Of a stretch of DNA of 12,808 nt, positions 5,549 through 12,808 are shown in pieces. Position 1 is the first letter of the stretch. Every line of letters starts with the position of its first letter. The stretch covers positions 1-12,808 of the forward strand of contig JAVZHJ010000022.1 of NCBI GenBank assembly GCA_038998365.1, in the 5' to 3' direction. This DNA is from JAVZGQ01 sp038998365 (lineage in GTDB: Archaea > Aenigmatarchaeota > Aenigmatarchaeia > CG10238-14 > SCSR01). The position numbers and the translations under genes were made by a program. Under the pieces are notes generated by a model, which worked only from the letters and a program-made list of their open reading frames with translations, did no database searches and was not told the origin of the DNA.

Positions 5549-6133
5549 TCTTCTATCAAGCTCATTGTGGCAAATGACTATGACATGAGAAGCCAAATAA
5601 ATTATTTTTCCAACAGAAACTTTTTCTGCCCCAATTCTTTCAAGCAAGCTTTCGGTCTTCTTCGGCAATCCTTTGTGATCACCTAGAACAAAACAAAAAT
5701 TTTCTTTGAAATCAAATTCCCTTATATCTTTTCCTTTCGGATGTAGATAGATTAACTGGCTCTTTTTTGCTTTTTCTCTGATCAATTCTTCAAAACTTTT
5801 CTTTGCAACAATTATACCATCAGCAACCCTTTTCTCTTCACCTTTCTTAAGGCCTAAGCCAACATTAAGTGCTTTGTTTATCCAAGCACCAATATTTCTT
5901 TCATCCGGCGTAACACGCTTAAGCTCATCACCAAAAAAACTTACCAGCTTTGGAGGATCTTTCGGTCCTTCCAGAACAGCGTGAAAACAAACATCTTTCC
6001 TTATTGCTTCCGAAATGAAAAAAGCATTGGAGATGCAGCGGCAAACCAAATCAATTCTTCCAGAACCGGCTAAATCATTCAAATTGAAAGGCGTAGTGAA
6101 GGCTTTTGATGCCTTGAGAATAAACTCTCTCAT
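5543..6133 (-). CDS. trmY: tRNA (pseudouridine54-N1)-methyltransferase TrmY
   Basis: TrmY transfers a methyl group from S-adenosylmethionine to N1 of pseudouridine 54, giving m1-pseudouridine in place of the bacterial T54. The 196-residue length is normal for this SPOUT (trefoil-knot) family. The N-terminal part has the characteristic FNLNDLAGSGRIDLVCRC (16-33) and PDERNIGAWI (76-85) segments. The knot is at the C-terminus, with the SAM-loop sequence FVLGDHKGLP (148-157) and the family ending YLASHVIVICHNELDRR (179-195). The ATG at 6131-6133 overlaps the srp54 stop as ATGA, so it is read from the srp54 transcript. Its substrate is made by Pus10, encoded in this same window, which supports the call. 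It is complete. Confidence 0.93.
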   Translation of the reverse strand: MREFILKASKAFTTPFNLNDLAGSGRIDLVCRCISNAFFISEAIRKDVCFHAVLEGPKDPPKLVSFFGDELKRVTPDERNIGAWINKALNVGLGLKKGEEKRVADGIIVAKKSFEELIREKAKKSQLIYLHPKGKDIREFDFKENFCFVLGDHKGLPKKTESLLERIGAEKVSVGKIIYLASHVIVICHNELDRRS

Positions 6134-7452
6134 ATTTTAAGCCCAAATTGCTTCATGAGCTTGCCTAAAGCCCCTCTTTCAAGGCCAGCTTTACCACCAA
6201 GCATTTTCATGAGCTTTTTCATTTGTTCATATTGTTGCAAAAGCTCTCTAACTTCACTTTCTGGTCTTCCGCTCCCTTTAGCAATTCTCCTTATCCTCGA
6301 AGCGTTTATTATTTCAGGATTTTCCCTCTCTTCTTTTGTCATGGATTGAATTATATGCTTGTAGTGTTTCATCTTCTCTTCTTGTTTTTCTAAAACATCT
6401 TCAGGAACTTTCATCCCCAAGCCAGGAATCATACCAACAACTTTACCAAGAGGACCCATCTTGCCCATAGCTTCTATCTGTTCCATAAAATCTTGCAAAG
6501 TGAATTTTCCTTCAACAATCTTCTCAACTTTCTCAGGCTTTATCTCGGCTTCTTTAGCCTTTTCGAGCAAAGTTTGCAAGTCACCCAGACCTAACAAACG
6601 AGAAACAAACCTCTGAGGATCATAAACTTCAAAATCTTCTACATGCTCACCAGTACCCAAAAACTTGACTTTTGCTTTTGTTGCCGAGCAAGCCGCTAGA
6701 GCACCGCCAGCCTTAGCAGTCCCATCCATTTTGGTTATGAAAACTCCTGTTATCCCAACAAGCTTGTGGAATTCTTCTGATTGCTTCTTTGCAACTTTTC
6801 CCAAGTCAGCTGGTATTGTTAACAAAACTTCGTCCGGCTTTATAATTTCTCCCAACTTCTTCAACTCATCGGCAAGCTCTTTGTCCAAAGCATTCCTTCC
6901 AGCAGTGTCAAAGATTATCACATCATGTTTTTCAAATTTTTTCATCCCTTCTAAAGCAGCTTCATAAGGATTTTTATTAGGATGAATATAAACTGGAACT
7001 TTTATTTGATCTCCAAGCTGCTTCAGTTGCTCAGGTGCAGCTGGCCTGTGATAATCTAAAGCAACCAAAGCTGGCCTAAGGCCTTGTTTCTGGAAGTAGC
7101 GTGCAAGTTTTGCTATTGAAGTTGTTTTACCCGAGCCGTATAAGCCAACAAACATTATCTTTTTCTTTCCTACCAAGCTGACAGGCTTTTCACCAAGCAG
7201 CTTAACAAGCTCATCGTAAATTGTTTTCAAAACATGCTCGCGCAAAGTCAAGCCAGCAGGAATTTTTTCTTCCAAGCATTTTTTCCTTATATTTTTAATT
7301 AGCTCTTCGGTGAGCTCAATGCTAACATCAGCTTGCAATAAAGTTATTTTTAAATCTTGTAGCAATTCTTCTACTGCCTTCTTATCTATTGTAGCTGTGC
7401 TAACAAGCTTGTTTATGAGCTTAGACAATTTTTTTCCAAGTTCGTCAAACAT
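6130..7452 (-). CDS. srp54: Signal recognition particle GTPase SRP54
   Basis: SRP54 binds signal sequences of nascent membrane and secreted proteins with its M domain, on 7S RNA, and docks with FtsY by mutual GTPase activation. The 440-residue length is normal. N domain: about 1-90. G domain: P-loop GLYGSGKTT (103-111), DYHRPAAPEQL (133-143), DTAGR (182-186), TKMDGTAKAGGA (240-251). M domain: about 296-430, with hydrophobic Met-rich segments (EAMGKMGPLGKVVGMIPGLGM) and the RNA-binding SRIRRIAKGSG (385-395). Three positions normally conserved at the nucleotide/partner interface differ: the P-loop Gln is Tyr105, the usual DTxRPAA is DYHRPAA, and the DAxxGQ motif reads PADLGK. TTTAAAT centred about 25 nt upstream suggests a leaderless start. 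The trmY gene overlaps its stop. Confidence 0.95.
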   Translation of the reverse strand: MFDELGKKLSKLINKLVSTATIDKKAVEELLQDLKITLLQADVSIELTEELIKNIRKKCLEEKIPAGLTLREHVLKTIYDELVKLLGEKPVSLVGKKKIMFVGLYGSGKTTSIAKLARYFQKQGLRPALVALDYHRPAAPEQLKQLGDQIKVPVYIHPNKNPYEAALEGMKKFEKHDVIIFDTAGRNALDKELADELKKLGEIIKPDEVLLTIPADLGKVAKKQSEEFHKLVGITGVFITKMDGTAKAGGALAACSATKAKVKFLGTGEHVEDFEVYDPQRFVSRLLGLGDLQTLLEKAKEAEIKPEKVEKIVEGKFTLQDFMEQIEAMGKMGPLGKVVGMIPGLGMKVPEDVLEKQEEKMKHYKHIIQSMTKEERENPEIINASRIRRIAKGSGRPESEVRELLQQYEQMKKLMKMLGGKAGLERGALGKLMKQFGLKI

Positions 7453-7472
7453 AACTTAAAATAGGTTTATAT

Positions 7473-7482
7473 AATTTAAATT
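7473..7482 (-). promoter_or_regulatory. TATA-like promoter of srp54-trmY
   Basis: AATTTAAATT on the minus strand is centred about 25 nt before the srp54 ATG and overlaps the stop codon of the preceding gene (7476-7478). A second AT box, TTATATAAAC, lies closer (7465-7474) but would start transcription inside the gene. No Shine-Dalgarno is seen, which fits a leaderless message. Confidence 0.5.
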
Positions 7483-7958
7483 CTATAGCTTTCTGAGGCT
7501 TTTTTTGCTTCATCTTCAAGTTTTATCTCTTTCCAAAAATTAACATGACCCCTCTTAACAAGTTCAAAATTTATAATTGGATTTTTCATAAGAGTTTCTT
7601 TTAAGTCAATAGTTTCCGTTTCTCCAGAATGTTCATAATAAAATTCCATTCTTTCAATTTCATAAACAGTGAAAATGTAATTTTTTTCAGAATCAAAGGC
7701 CATCTGTTTGGGTTTATATTCAACCAGTAAACCATGATTTTCATCATCTTTAAAAATATCAATTTGGGAATTACCAATCTTTAATGTTGAAATATAAGTG
7801 AAATTAAACCCTTCAAATTCTTTTTTTACTTCATTAATACAAATTAGTTTTCCATCATCTACGACAAACAGTGACCTTAAATATATGGAAACTAAATACT
7901 CTATTTCACTAGCATCTATCCCCAAATCCTCAACATCTATTTCTATTTCTTTCTTCAT
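7476..7958 (-). CDS. Uncharacterised acidic protein between ftsY and srp54
   Basis: I do not recognise this 160-residue protein. It is acidic, has no signal peptide or membrane helix and only one Cys (C39). It opens with EIEIDVEDLGIDASEIEYLVSI, which looks like a short helical start. Alternating beta-like segments follow (SLFVVDDGKLICI, FNFTYISTLKIG, IDIFKDD, HGLLVEYKP, YIFTVYEIERMEFYYEH), with a helical Lys/Glu-rich tail. This suggests a mixed alpha/beta cytosolic fold. It lies in the same direction between the two SRP GTPase genes, 33 nt after ftsY and 23 nt before srp54, and has its own AT box. That position hints at, but does not prove, a link to protein targeting. Reading frame and composition look like a real gene. 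Confidence 0.7.
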   Translation of the reverse strand: MKKEIEIDVEDLGIDASEIEYLVSIYLRSLFVVDDGKLICINEVKKEFEGFNFTYISTLKIGNSQIDIFKDDENHGLLVEYKPKQMAFDSEKNYIFTVYEIERMEFYYEHSGETETIDLKETLMKNPIINFELVKRGHVNFWKEIKLEDEAKKASESYRI

Positions 7959-7980
7959 CTCATTTAAAATGAAAATTAAA

Positions 7981-7990
7981 CTATTTATTT
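7981..7990 (-). promoter_or_regulatory. TATA-like box upstream of the unknown gene
   Basis: AAATAAATAG on the minus strand is centred about 27 nt before the ATG at 7958, between the ftsY stop and this gene. There is no Shine-Dalgarno, so a leaderless start independent of ftsY is plausible. Confidence 0.4.
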
Positions 7991-7991
7991 T

Positions 7992-8978
7992 TTATGACAA
8001 AAGAAGATTTACAAATTTGTTGGCATCATATTTTTCAATTTCTTTATATTCTTGTCCACAGCTTAAAAACAATATCGGTTTTTTAAGCTCATGAGTAACG
8101 GATAAAACTGCTCCCCCCTTTTCATTCACGTCAACTTTTGTGAAAATCACTGCATCAATTCCAACTTCATTGAAAAGTCTTGCTTGTATCACAGCATCAT
8201 TTCCTGTCAAAGAATCCACGACCAAAACTTTCAAATCAGGCTTAGCAACTTTTACAATTTTGTTCATCTGCTCCATTAAATTTTTATTGGTATGAGCCCT
8301 GCCGGCGGTATCAATCAAAACAAAATCTATTCCATTTGCTTTAGCATGAGCAATTGCATCAAATGCAACAGCAGCAGGATCTGCCCCATACTTATGCTTA
8401 ATTACCCTTATTCCAAGCTTCTTAGCATGTTCTTCAAGTTGCTCAATAGAAGCAGCTCTGAAAGTGTCAGAAGCTGCGAACACACAACTATAGCCGCCAT
8501 CAACAAGCCATTTACCAAGCTTTGCTAGTGAGCTTGTTTTTCCACTGCCATTAAAACCCAAAAATAAAATCACAAAAGGCTTTTTGTTTTCAACCATTTT
8601 CTTTAGGTCAATTTCTGGTATAGAGAGAATATCAAGCAAGCTTTGTCTCAAAGCTTCAACAACAACTTCTTTTTCTTTGCCTCTTTTTATAGGCTTTCCA
8701 ACGAGACTTTTCTTCAAATCTTCTTTTATTTTCTCAGCAACTTCATAGGCTACATCAGCTTCTATCAAATCTGTTGTAAGTTCATTTAAAATTGGTTCAA
8801 CATCCTCTTCACTCAACTGTTTTTCTATAATAGCTTTAACTACTTTCTCTTTGATTTTCTTGAAAATTTTTTCAGGCTTTTTTTCTTCAATTTCTTTTGG
8901 TTTTTCTTCCTTCTTTTCAATCTTCTCAGAAATAGATTTTATGGCTTTTTTTAACTTGTTCTTCAACAGTTCAAACAT
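7992..8978 (-). CDS. ftsY: Signal recognition particle receptor FtsY
   Basis: FtsY is the membrane-associated GTPase that receives the SRP-ribosome complex and hands it to SecY. It has 328 residues. The charged Lys/Glu-rich N-terminal region (about 1-45) is short, as in archaea, and is the likely membrane-contact segment. The N domain follows to about 125. The G domain has GFNGSGKTSS (141-150), DTFRAASIEQL (171-181), DTAGR (223-227), DSLTGNDA (255-262) and TKVDVNEKGGA (280-290), all canonical, unlike the altered motifs of its partner SRP54 here. The ATG directly follows the prefoldin stop (TGAATG), with GAAAGG a few bases upstream, so the two are surely co-transcribed. The pfdA-ftsY pairing is common in archaea. 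Confidence 0.95.
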   Translation of the reverse strand: MFELLKNKLKKAIKSISEKIEKKEEKPKEIEEKKPEKIFKKIKEKVVKAIIEKQLSEEDVEPILNELTTDLIEADVAYEVAEKIKEDLKKSLVGKPIKRGKEKEVVVEALRQSLLDILSIPEIDLKKMVENKKPFVILFLGFNGSGKTSSLAKLGKWLVDGGYSCVFAASDTFRAASIEQLEEHAKKLGIRVIKHKYGADPAAVAFDAIAHAKANGIDFVLIDTAGRAHTNKNLMEQMNKIVKVAKPDLKVLVVDSLTGNDAVIQARLFNEVGIDAVIFTKVDVNEKGGAVLSVTHELKKPILFLSCGQEYKEIEKYDANKFVNLLLS

Positions 8979-9395
8979 TCAATCAGCCTTTCTTTCTTCC
9001 AGCATTTTTCTTATTTCTTCCCCCAATTCTTTCAGTCCAGAGGAAAGTTGGTTTATAGTAGCTTCTATACTCGCTATCGATTTGGCAAGCTCTTCTTTTC
9101 TTTTTTTCAAGATTTGCTTTCCTTCTTCTAGGCTTTTTTCGATTGCAACATTTGCCCCAATTTCAACTATGATTTTATTTTTTTCGACTATCTTGCAAGG
9201 AATGTAAGTTTGCGAACCCAGAGAAAAAAGAAAATCTTCATTTTTCTTTTCAAGTTCTTCTATTCCTCTTATGGTTTCTTCGACTTCCATTAAAGCCTGA
9301 AGCAAGCTTTCCCTTTGTTTCAACAATCCTTCTATCCTAGCTTCTATAAACCTGTGAGCTAAAATCTTTTCTTGTAATTCCTTCTCATCAGCCAT
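8979..9395 (-). CDS. pfdA: Prefoldin subunit alpha
   Basis: Prefoldin alpha (two copies with four beta) forms the jellyfish-shaped hexamer that holds unfolded proteins in its coiled-coil tentacles and passes them to the thermosome. The 138-residue length is typical for archaea. Coiled coil 1 is about residues 3-55 and coiled coil 2 about 85-136, both Glu/Lys-rich with heptads. Between them lies the beta-hairpin region (FLFSLGSQTYIP, then IIVEIGANVAIEKS), with the Gly-Ala-N-V-x-E-K-S family pattern. The start is ATG 9393-9395, with GTGGT nearby as a weak ribosome site. It heads the minus-strand run that includes ftsY and shares a 40-bp divergent promoter region with the surface-protein gene. 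Confidence 0.92.
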   Translation of the reverse strand: MADEKELQEKILAHRFIEARIEGLLKQRESLLQALMEVEETIRGIEELEKKNEDFLFSLGSQTYIPCKIVEKNKIIVEIGANVAIEKSLEEGKQILKKRKEELAKSIASIEATINQLSSGLKELGEEIRKMLEERKAD

Positions 9396-9435
9396 ACTAC
9401 CACAATTTAATTTGAGTAAGAATTAATAAATAATT
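9396..9435. promoter_or_regulatory. Divergent promoter between pfdA and the surface-protein gene
   Basis: The 40-bp spacer holds an AT box for each side. Plus strand: AATTTAATTT (9404-9413), about 28 nt before ATG 9436. Minus strand: TTTATTAA (9424-9431), about 32 nt before the pfdA ATG, which would leave a leader of a few bases carrying GTGGT. No inverted repeat is seen. Confidence 0.45.
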
Positions 9436-11257
9436 ATGAACTCAGGCTTGCTAATTTTTTACATTTTGTCCATATTTTTATTGATAGAAAGTCTTGAATT
9501 GGTTTTGGCTTCAAACACAGTTTCTATAAATATTGGAACGTATTACACGATTACAGGTAGTTCTGCTGGCCCTTATGGAAACCAAACTTATTCTATAGAT
9601 ATTGGGAAAACAAACGCATTGGAATTAANNNNNNNNNNATTCTGTGTATGATATTTTTGCTCGTGATTATTCTTTAAACATGTCCAAAACAAGAGGAAGA
9701 GAACTTTATATAAAAACATTCGACGAAGGTATTTTGATAAGCAGTGGTGAAGCAGGTGCCAATCAGCTATGGAATAATCTGTATTTTTATAACAGCACTG
9801 GCGGCTTCTTGAACATCCCAGCATTATTTACAACAAACTCTACCATAGTGGAGTCCGGTCCTGTAAGAGTTCTAATAAACTATTGGAATTATTCTTCAGT
9901 TTATGAAAATTTTTCTAATTGTGGAGCAAACATATGTTTGGGTTGGGAAGAATTTTCCGCTTTTTATCCAGATAGATATTTCATCTATTTAAGTATGAGA
10001 GGAAATTATACCGGCTTCAGATTTGGTGGGGGCGGTACTTACTTTACCAACTTTTACTATCCAGATAACATTTTATGGGGGGCAGGCGTATTTAAAGAAG
10101 ATAACACACTATATAATACTTTTGATTTTGGTATCATTGCTAGATCTACCGCATTAGTACCTAGTATAGCCGCAAAATATTACATGATTTTATATGATAA
10201 TGACACGACAAACAGAACAGCTTCTTGGATAATCTTAAATTATACTGGTTGGTCTTCGGATCAAATTCTTTATGATAACATTGGTGGTGATAGGACTTGC
10301 GCAAAAATTCAAAGTGGAAATAGCCAAGGTAATCCAGGCAATTGTCCAAATGTAAGCATAGCTTGGATGTGGATGTTTGGGAGAAATGGCAATATAGCCA
10401 TAAGTAATGAAAGTTCAAATCTAATTCATGATTCAGTTTATAAGATGAGAATACAAGATATACAAAACCCAGCTTCCATAGAAATAATAACAGGAAATTT
10501 TGTTGGGTTTGAAAGATTTTTTGGAACTTATAACTTAACTGCATCTTCTAACAAAGTTCATTTCAACTTCACCCTTGGTAATTACAACCGCAGTTATCCA
10601 ATTTTCCATATTAAAGAGTTAAGTAATGTTTCAGCGATAAAAGATCATGTCTGGTGGAAGAACTACACTGCAAGCAGCTCTTGGCAAAAACTTGAAAACT
10701 TTACTGACTTTGTAATCCAAGAAGGAAATTCTTCTTACTTTGGCTATGATTATGTCTTGCTAATGCTAAACTACACTTTAATTAACACGAGCCAAACTTA
10801 CGAGATTTGGATAAGCAATGAAACTGATCCAGAAATTTTTGTTGAGCAGCCACAAAATTATACTTTATCCATTTCCCTAAACACAACAAAAGTTTGGTGG
10901 AATGATGGTATCAAGGCAAGTGGTGTTGCTAAATATGATGATGGAATTGGCATAACTGGTACTGTTGAAATAACTATTGATGGCTCAAATTTCGATTGTC
11001 CCGATACAAATGACGGAAATTGGAGCTGTGAATTTAATGCACCAAATAAAATAGGTTCTTATATAGTCACAGTTACAATTACCAATGCTACCGGCCATAA
11101 ATTCCAAAATTCTACTTGGTTGAAAGTCTCTCCCAATTATGGTAAAACATCCATAGGCTCAATCACAAGAGTTGTTTATGAATTGCCTCTTTTAATTCAA
11201 GACTTGAATGGCGAAATAAAGACTGTCTTGGCAAGGATAATTGTTTGGAAAGGCTAA
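9436..11257 (+). CDS. Large secreted sequon-rich surface protein (interrupted by an assembly gap)
   Basis: I read one gene spanning the N run. The first part (9436-9627, 64 codons) gives a signal peptide or anchor, about residues 3-26, with a possible cleavage near LVLAS. The second part (from 9641, 538 codons) is beta-rich and extracellular. It carries about 26 N-x-S/T sequons, far above chance, and possible disulfides (NCGANIC; TCAKIQ to GNC; DCPDTNDGNWSCE). The last 100 residues (KASGVAKYDDGIGITGTVEI to WLKVSP) resemble an Ig-like beta sandwich. No C-terminal membrane helix or sorting motif is present, so an uncleaved N-terminal anchor or secretion is likely. I do not recognise the main domain; SGPVRVLINYW recalls sugar-active beta-sandwich proteins, weakly. 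The frame matches only if the gap is a multiple of 3. A GTG at 9644 is an artefactual start. Confidence 0.7.
9629..9638. other. Assembly gap (10 N)
   Basis: Ten unknown bases interrupt the surface-protein gene. The upstream reading frame ends one base before the gap and the downstream frame resumes two bases after it. The true missing length must therefore be 0 or a multiple of 3 for one open gene. Ten is a typical placeholder, not a measured size. Confidence 0.95.
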
Positions 11258-11283
11258 TTTTCACTTGCTTAGTAAGTTCAAAA

Positions 11284-11291
11284 TTTATATT
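11284..11291 (+). promoter_or_regulatory. TATA box of the unknown 239-residue protein gene
   Basis: TTTATATT, followed by AAAT, is centred about 30 nt before the ATG at 11318, giving a leader of a few bases. The 60-base spacer after the surface-protein stop holds nothing else clear, so the two plus-strand genes may be transcribed separately. Confidence 0.45.
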
Positions 11292-11317
11292 AAATCTTTC
11301 TCTTCAACTTCTAAAAG

Positions 11318-12037
11318 ATGCCGATAATAACAGTTTTCACTTTTGAAAATTTGCCAAATGTTAGAGAAGTAATTAAGATTTTAGACAAGAAGAGAAATGG
11401 AAGCAGCTGGCTCACAGCAAAAGAGAGCAAATATAGCAAGGGAGAAATTTTCTTGCAGTATTGGTACTATGAAGATGTGGAAACAGCTTTAAAACAAGCT
11501 ATGAGTGAAGAAGATGTTTATGAAATAGTCTCTTTTTTAAAAAACAACGGAAAACAAAAAGTTTTGAAAAGAACTTATTGCTTCATAAATCTTTTGTTCA
11601 AGACTTTAGAAATTTACCGAGGTCCAGATCAAAAAACTCAAGAAATAGTTTCTTTTCTTGAAAGCTTACTGAATGTCAAATTCAAACCAATAACCCTCAA
11701 CTCAAAACAACTTCAAGAAATTTATTCCAATCATGCAACAGAGCTTAAACAAGCAATGTTCAAGCATGTTGATGGTTTAGTTTACGAAATTCTTAAAGCA
11801 GATTATTTAGAAAAAAATGAGAAGTATTTAGAGTGTTTGAGAAAATATCCTGAAAATTTGAGGGTCATATCCTTCAAACCTAAAATAAAACTCTTAAATG
11901 AGAACAATCGCTACCAAGTTACAATAAACGGAGATAAAGGCACAATAAGGCTATCAAGCAATGAAGTTTTTAGGTGGAGACCAAGATTTGAAATAAGACA
12001 ATTGATTTTTTTAATGACTAATTTACAAGGATTTTAA
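11318..12037 (+). CDS. Uncharacterised cytosolic protein
   Basis: I do not recognise this 239-residue protein. It has no signal peptide or membrane helix and only two Cys (88, 173). The N-terminal strand PIITVFTFENLPNVREVIKIL looks like an alpha/beta start. A Lys- and aromatic-rich middle is mostly helical (AMSEEDVYEIVSFLKNNGKQ; TQEIVSFLESLLNV; ELKQAMFKHVDGLVYEILKA). The last 60 residues return to beta strands (VISFKPKIKLL, YQVTINGDKGTIRLS). Codon use is like the neighbouring genes. The gene ends 9 bp from the oppositely directed glycosyltransferase gene. It could be a nucleic-acid-associated or regulatory protein given its basic character, but nothing in the sequence proves this. Confidence 0.65.
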   Translation: MPIITVFTFENLPNVREVIKILDKKRNGSSWLTAKESKYSKGEIFLQYWYYEDVETALKQAMSEEDVYEIVSFLKNNGKQKVLKRTYCFINLLFKTLEIYRGPDQKTQEIVSFLESLLNVKFKPITLNSKQLQEIYSNHATELKQAMFKHVDGLVYEILKADYLEKNEKYLECLRKYPENLRVISFKPKIKLLNENNRYQVTINGDKGTIRLSSNEVFRWRPRFEIRQLIFLMTNLQGF

Positions 12038-12046
12038 TTCCTTAAT

Positions 12047-12808
12047 TTAAGCTAAAACAATTCTATACAGAGAATAAACTTTATTTTCTTTAGTGTCGTT
12101 AACTCGCTGCAACAATTCTAGCCTATATTTTTTGCTGAATTCTATACAACTCTGGCTTTCAGGAACTTGGATAGCACACCAATAACTCTCATCAAAAATA
12201 ACACAATTCTTATCTTTTAAGAGCGATTCAAATTCAGGTTGATAGACATACCAAATTTGCATATGTCCCTTACCAAGCCAGGAGTAAATACTCGAGACAT
12301 GTGAAATGAAATAACAGTCGTCTGACTGCTTGGAAGCAAAATTTACTACGCTGCTTCTATATAATCTAGCACCATAAGATTCTTCTATCTCTTCTGGAGG
12401 TATATGCATTTTCTGTAAATATGTTGAAAAATAAACCAGCAAAAGAAAGATTAGAAAAATAAAAGCTTTCTTTTCACTCACAAACTTCTTCATGAAATTT
12501 AAAATTGAATAAAAACCAAAACCACAAATTAAACTGAATGGTACATATTGTGGTAGCACATACCTTACATCTACTCCATAATAAACACTTCCTGCATAAA
12601 AACTAGCATACATCAAAAACAAAGATCCAAACCAACACAACAAAATCAAGAATTTTCTAAAATTGTTTTTTAATAATAAAATAAGACCAAGACAAGCAAC
12701 TAATGTGAACAAAAAAGGATGGTATAATTGCTTTCCCACGTAAGCCCGTTTGTCTTTTATTGCCAGGATTTCAAACCAAAAACCCAGGTTTGTCATAAAA
12801 TTAGAGCG
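12047..12808 (-). CDS. Membrane glycosyltransferase-like protein, C-terminal part (partial)
   Basis: The frame stays open to the window edge (12808), so the internal ATG at 12796 is probably not the true start and the N-terminal catalytic part lies outside. About 253 residues are visible. From that ATG, hydrophobic helices lie near 27-42, 46-66, 84-103 and 110-127, followed by a soluble C-terminal domain of about 120 residues with several Cys (SDDCYF, DKNCVIF, YWCAIQ, SQSCIEF). The helix block contains GVDVRYVLPQYVPF (72-85), like the RY-hP-h-P pattern near the last helices of lipid-linked sugar transferases of the PMT/ArnT (GT39-like) type. The tail is probably external and disulfide-bonded. 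It lies next to a heavily sequon-bearing surface protein, which fits a role in cell-surface glycosylation. Acceptor and donor are unknown. Confidence 0.6.
   Translation of the reverse strand, partial: RSNFMTNLGFWFEILAIKDKRAYVGKQLYHPFLFTLVACLGLILLLKNNFRKFLILLCWFGSLFLMYASFYAGSVYYGVDVRYVLPQYVPFSLICGFGFYSILNFMKKFVSEKKAFIFLIFLLLVYFSTYLQKMHIPPEEIEESYGARLYRSSVVNFASKQSDDCYFISHVSSIYSWLGKGHMQIWYVYQPEFESLLKDKNCVIFDESYWCAIQVPESQSCIEFSKKYRLELLQRVNDTKENKVYSLYRIVLA

Noticed and set aside
6155..6967. Two plus-strand frames inside srp54
   Set aside because: Both are antisense to well-conserved SRP54 domains and have no ribosome site or promoter.
8292..9207. Plus-strand frames over ftsY and pfdA
   Set aside because: Antisense shadows of two confidently identified genes; low-complexity Phe/Ser runs.
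9588..9824. Minus-strand frame running through the N gap
   Set aside because: It includes unknown residues and is antisense to the surface-protein gene.
10161..10544. Minus-strand frame of 127 codons
   Set aside because: Antisense to the sequon-rich protein; no start signal.
11275..11286. AGTTCAAAATTT as a second copy of the operator half-site
   Set aside because: Only one half matches, with no inverted partner. A similar string also occurs inside a coding region near 7561, so chance in AT-rich DNA is likely.
12038..12046. Bidirectional terminator between convergent genes
   Set aside because: The spacer is only 9 bp and shows no stem-loop. T-rich runs are everywhere in this sequence.

Overview
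The window is a gene-dense, AT-rich stretch of an archaeal chromosome. Several genes belong to families restricted to archaea or shared with eukaryotes: eL21, RpoF/Rpb4, Pus10, TrmY, prefoldin alpha, and SRP54/FtsY of archaeal type. Starts follow two modes. Genes inside operons use a Shine-Dalgarno AAGGTGA exactly 4 nt before the start (rpoF, rpl21e, ccdA-like, thioredoxin-like). Genes at transcript heads have a TATA-like box about 25-30 nt before the start codon, which fits leaderless or nearly leaderless archaeal mRNAs. The divergent SRP54 GTPase domain and the 10-N scaffold gap suggest a metagenome-assembled genome, possibly of the DPANN group. That placement is an inference of modest confidence.

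Layout. (1) 1-1855, minus strand: partial rpoF, rpl21e and pus10, coupled by ATGA overlaps. (2) 1875-4998, minus: a four-gene redox operon made of a LUD-domain/double-[4Fe-4S] protein (LutB-like), a membrane-anchored CPHC thioredoxin-fold protein, a CcdA-like membrane thiol transporter and a double-CCG-domain HdrB/LutA-like protein. (3) 5081-5548, plus: a divergent two-helix membrane protein with an external CSC motif and a cytoplasmic winged helix. A perfect 17-bp palindrome sits between the two facing promoters. (4) 5543-9395, minus: trmY, srp54, an unknown acidic protein, ftsY and pfdA. (5) 9436-12037, plus: a large sequon-rich secreted protein interrupted by the N gap, then an unknown cytosolic protein. 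(6) 12047-12808, minus: the C-terminal part of a polytopic glycosyltransferase-like membrane protein.

Reading across, pfdA-ftsY-srp54-pus10-rpl21e-rpoF is an order I recall as common in archaea. Here it is split by the redox block plus its divergent regulator. The best candidate for a new system is that block. A membrane-spanning, possibly thiol-sensing transcription factor appears to control, through one palindrome, an operon that could move electrons between cytoplasmic Fe-S/CCG proteins, a CcdA-like channel and an exported thioredoxin-fold protein.

Two genes near the block's edges act one after the other on the same tRNA base: Pus10 makes pseudouridine 54 and TrmY methylates it. The right-hand part looks like cell-surface biology, with a heavily glycosylated exported protein and a membrane sugar transferase. 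No rRNA, tRNA, CRISPR array or insertion sequence was seen, and no gene-free stretch exceeds about 60 bases.
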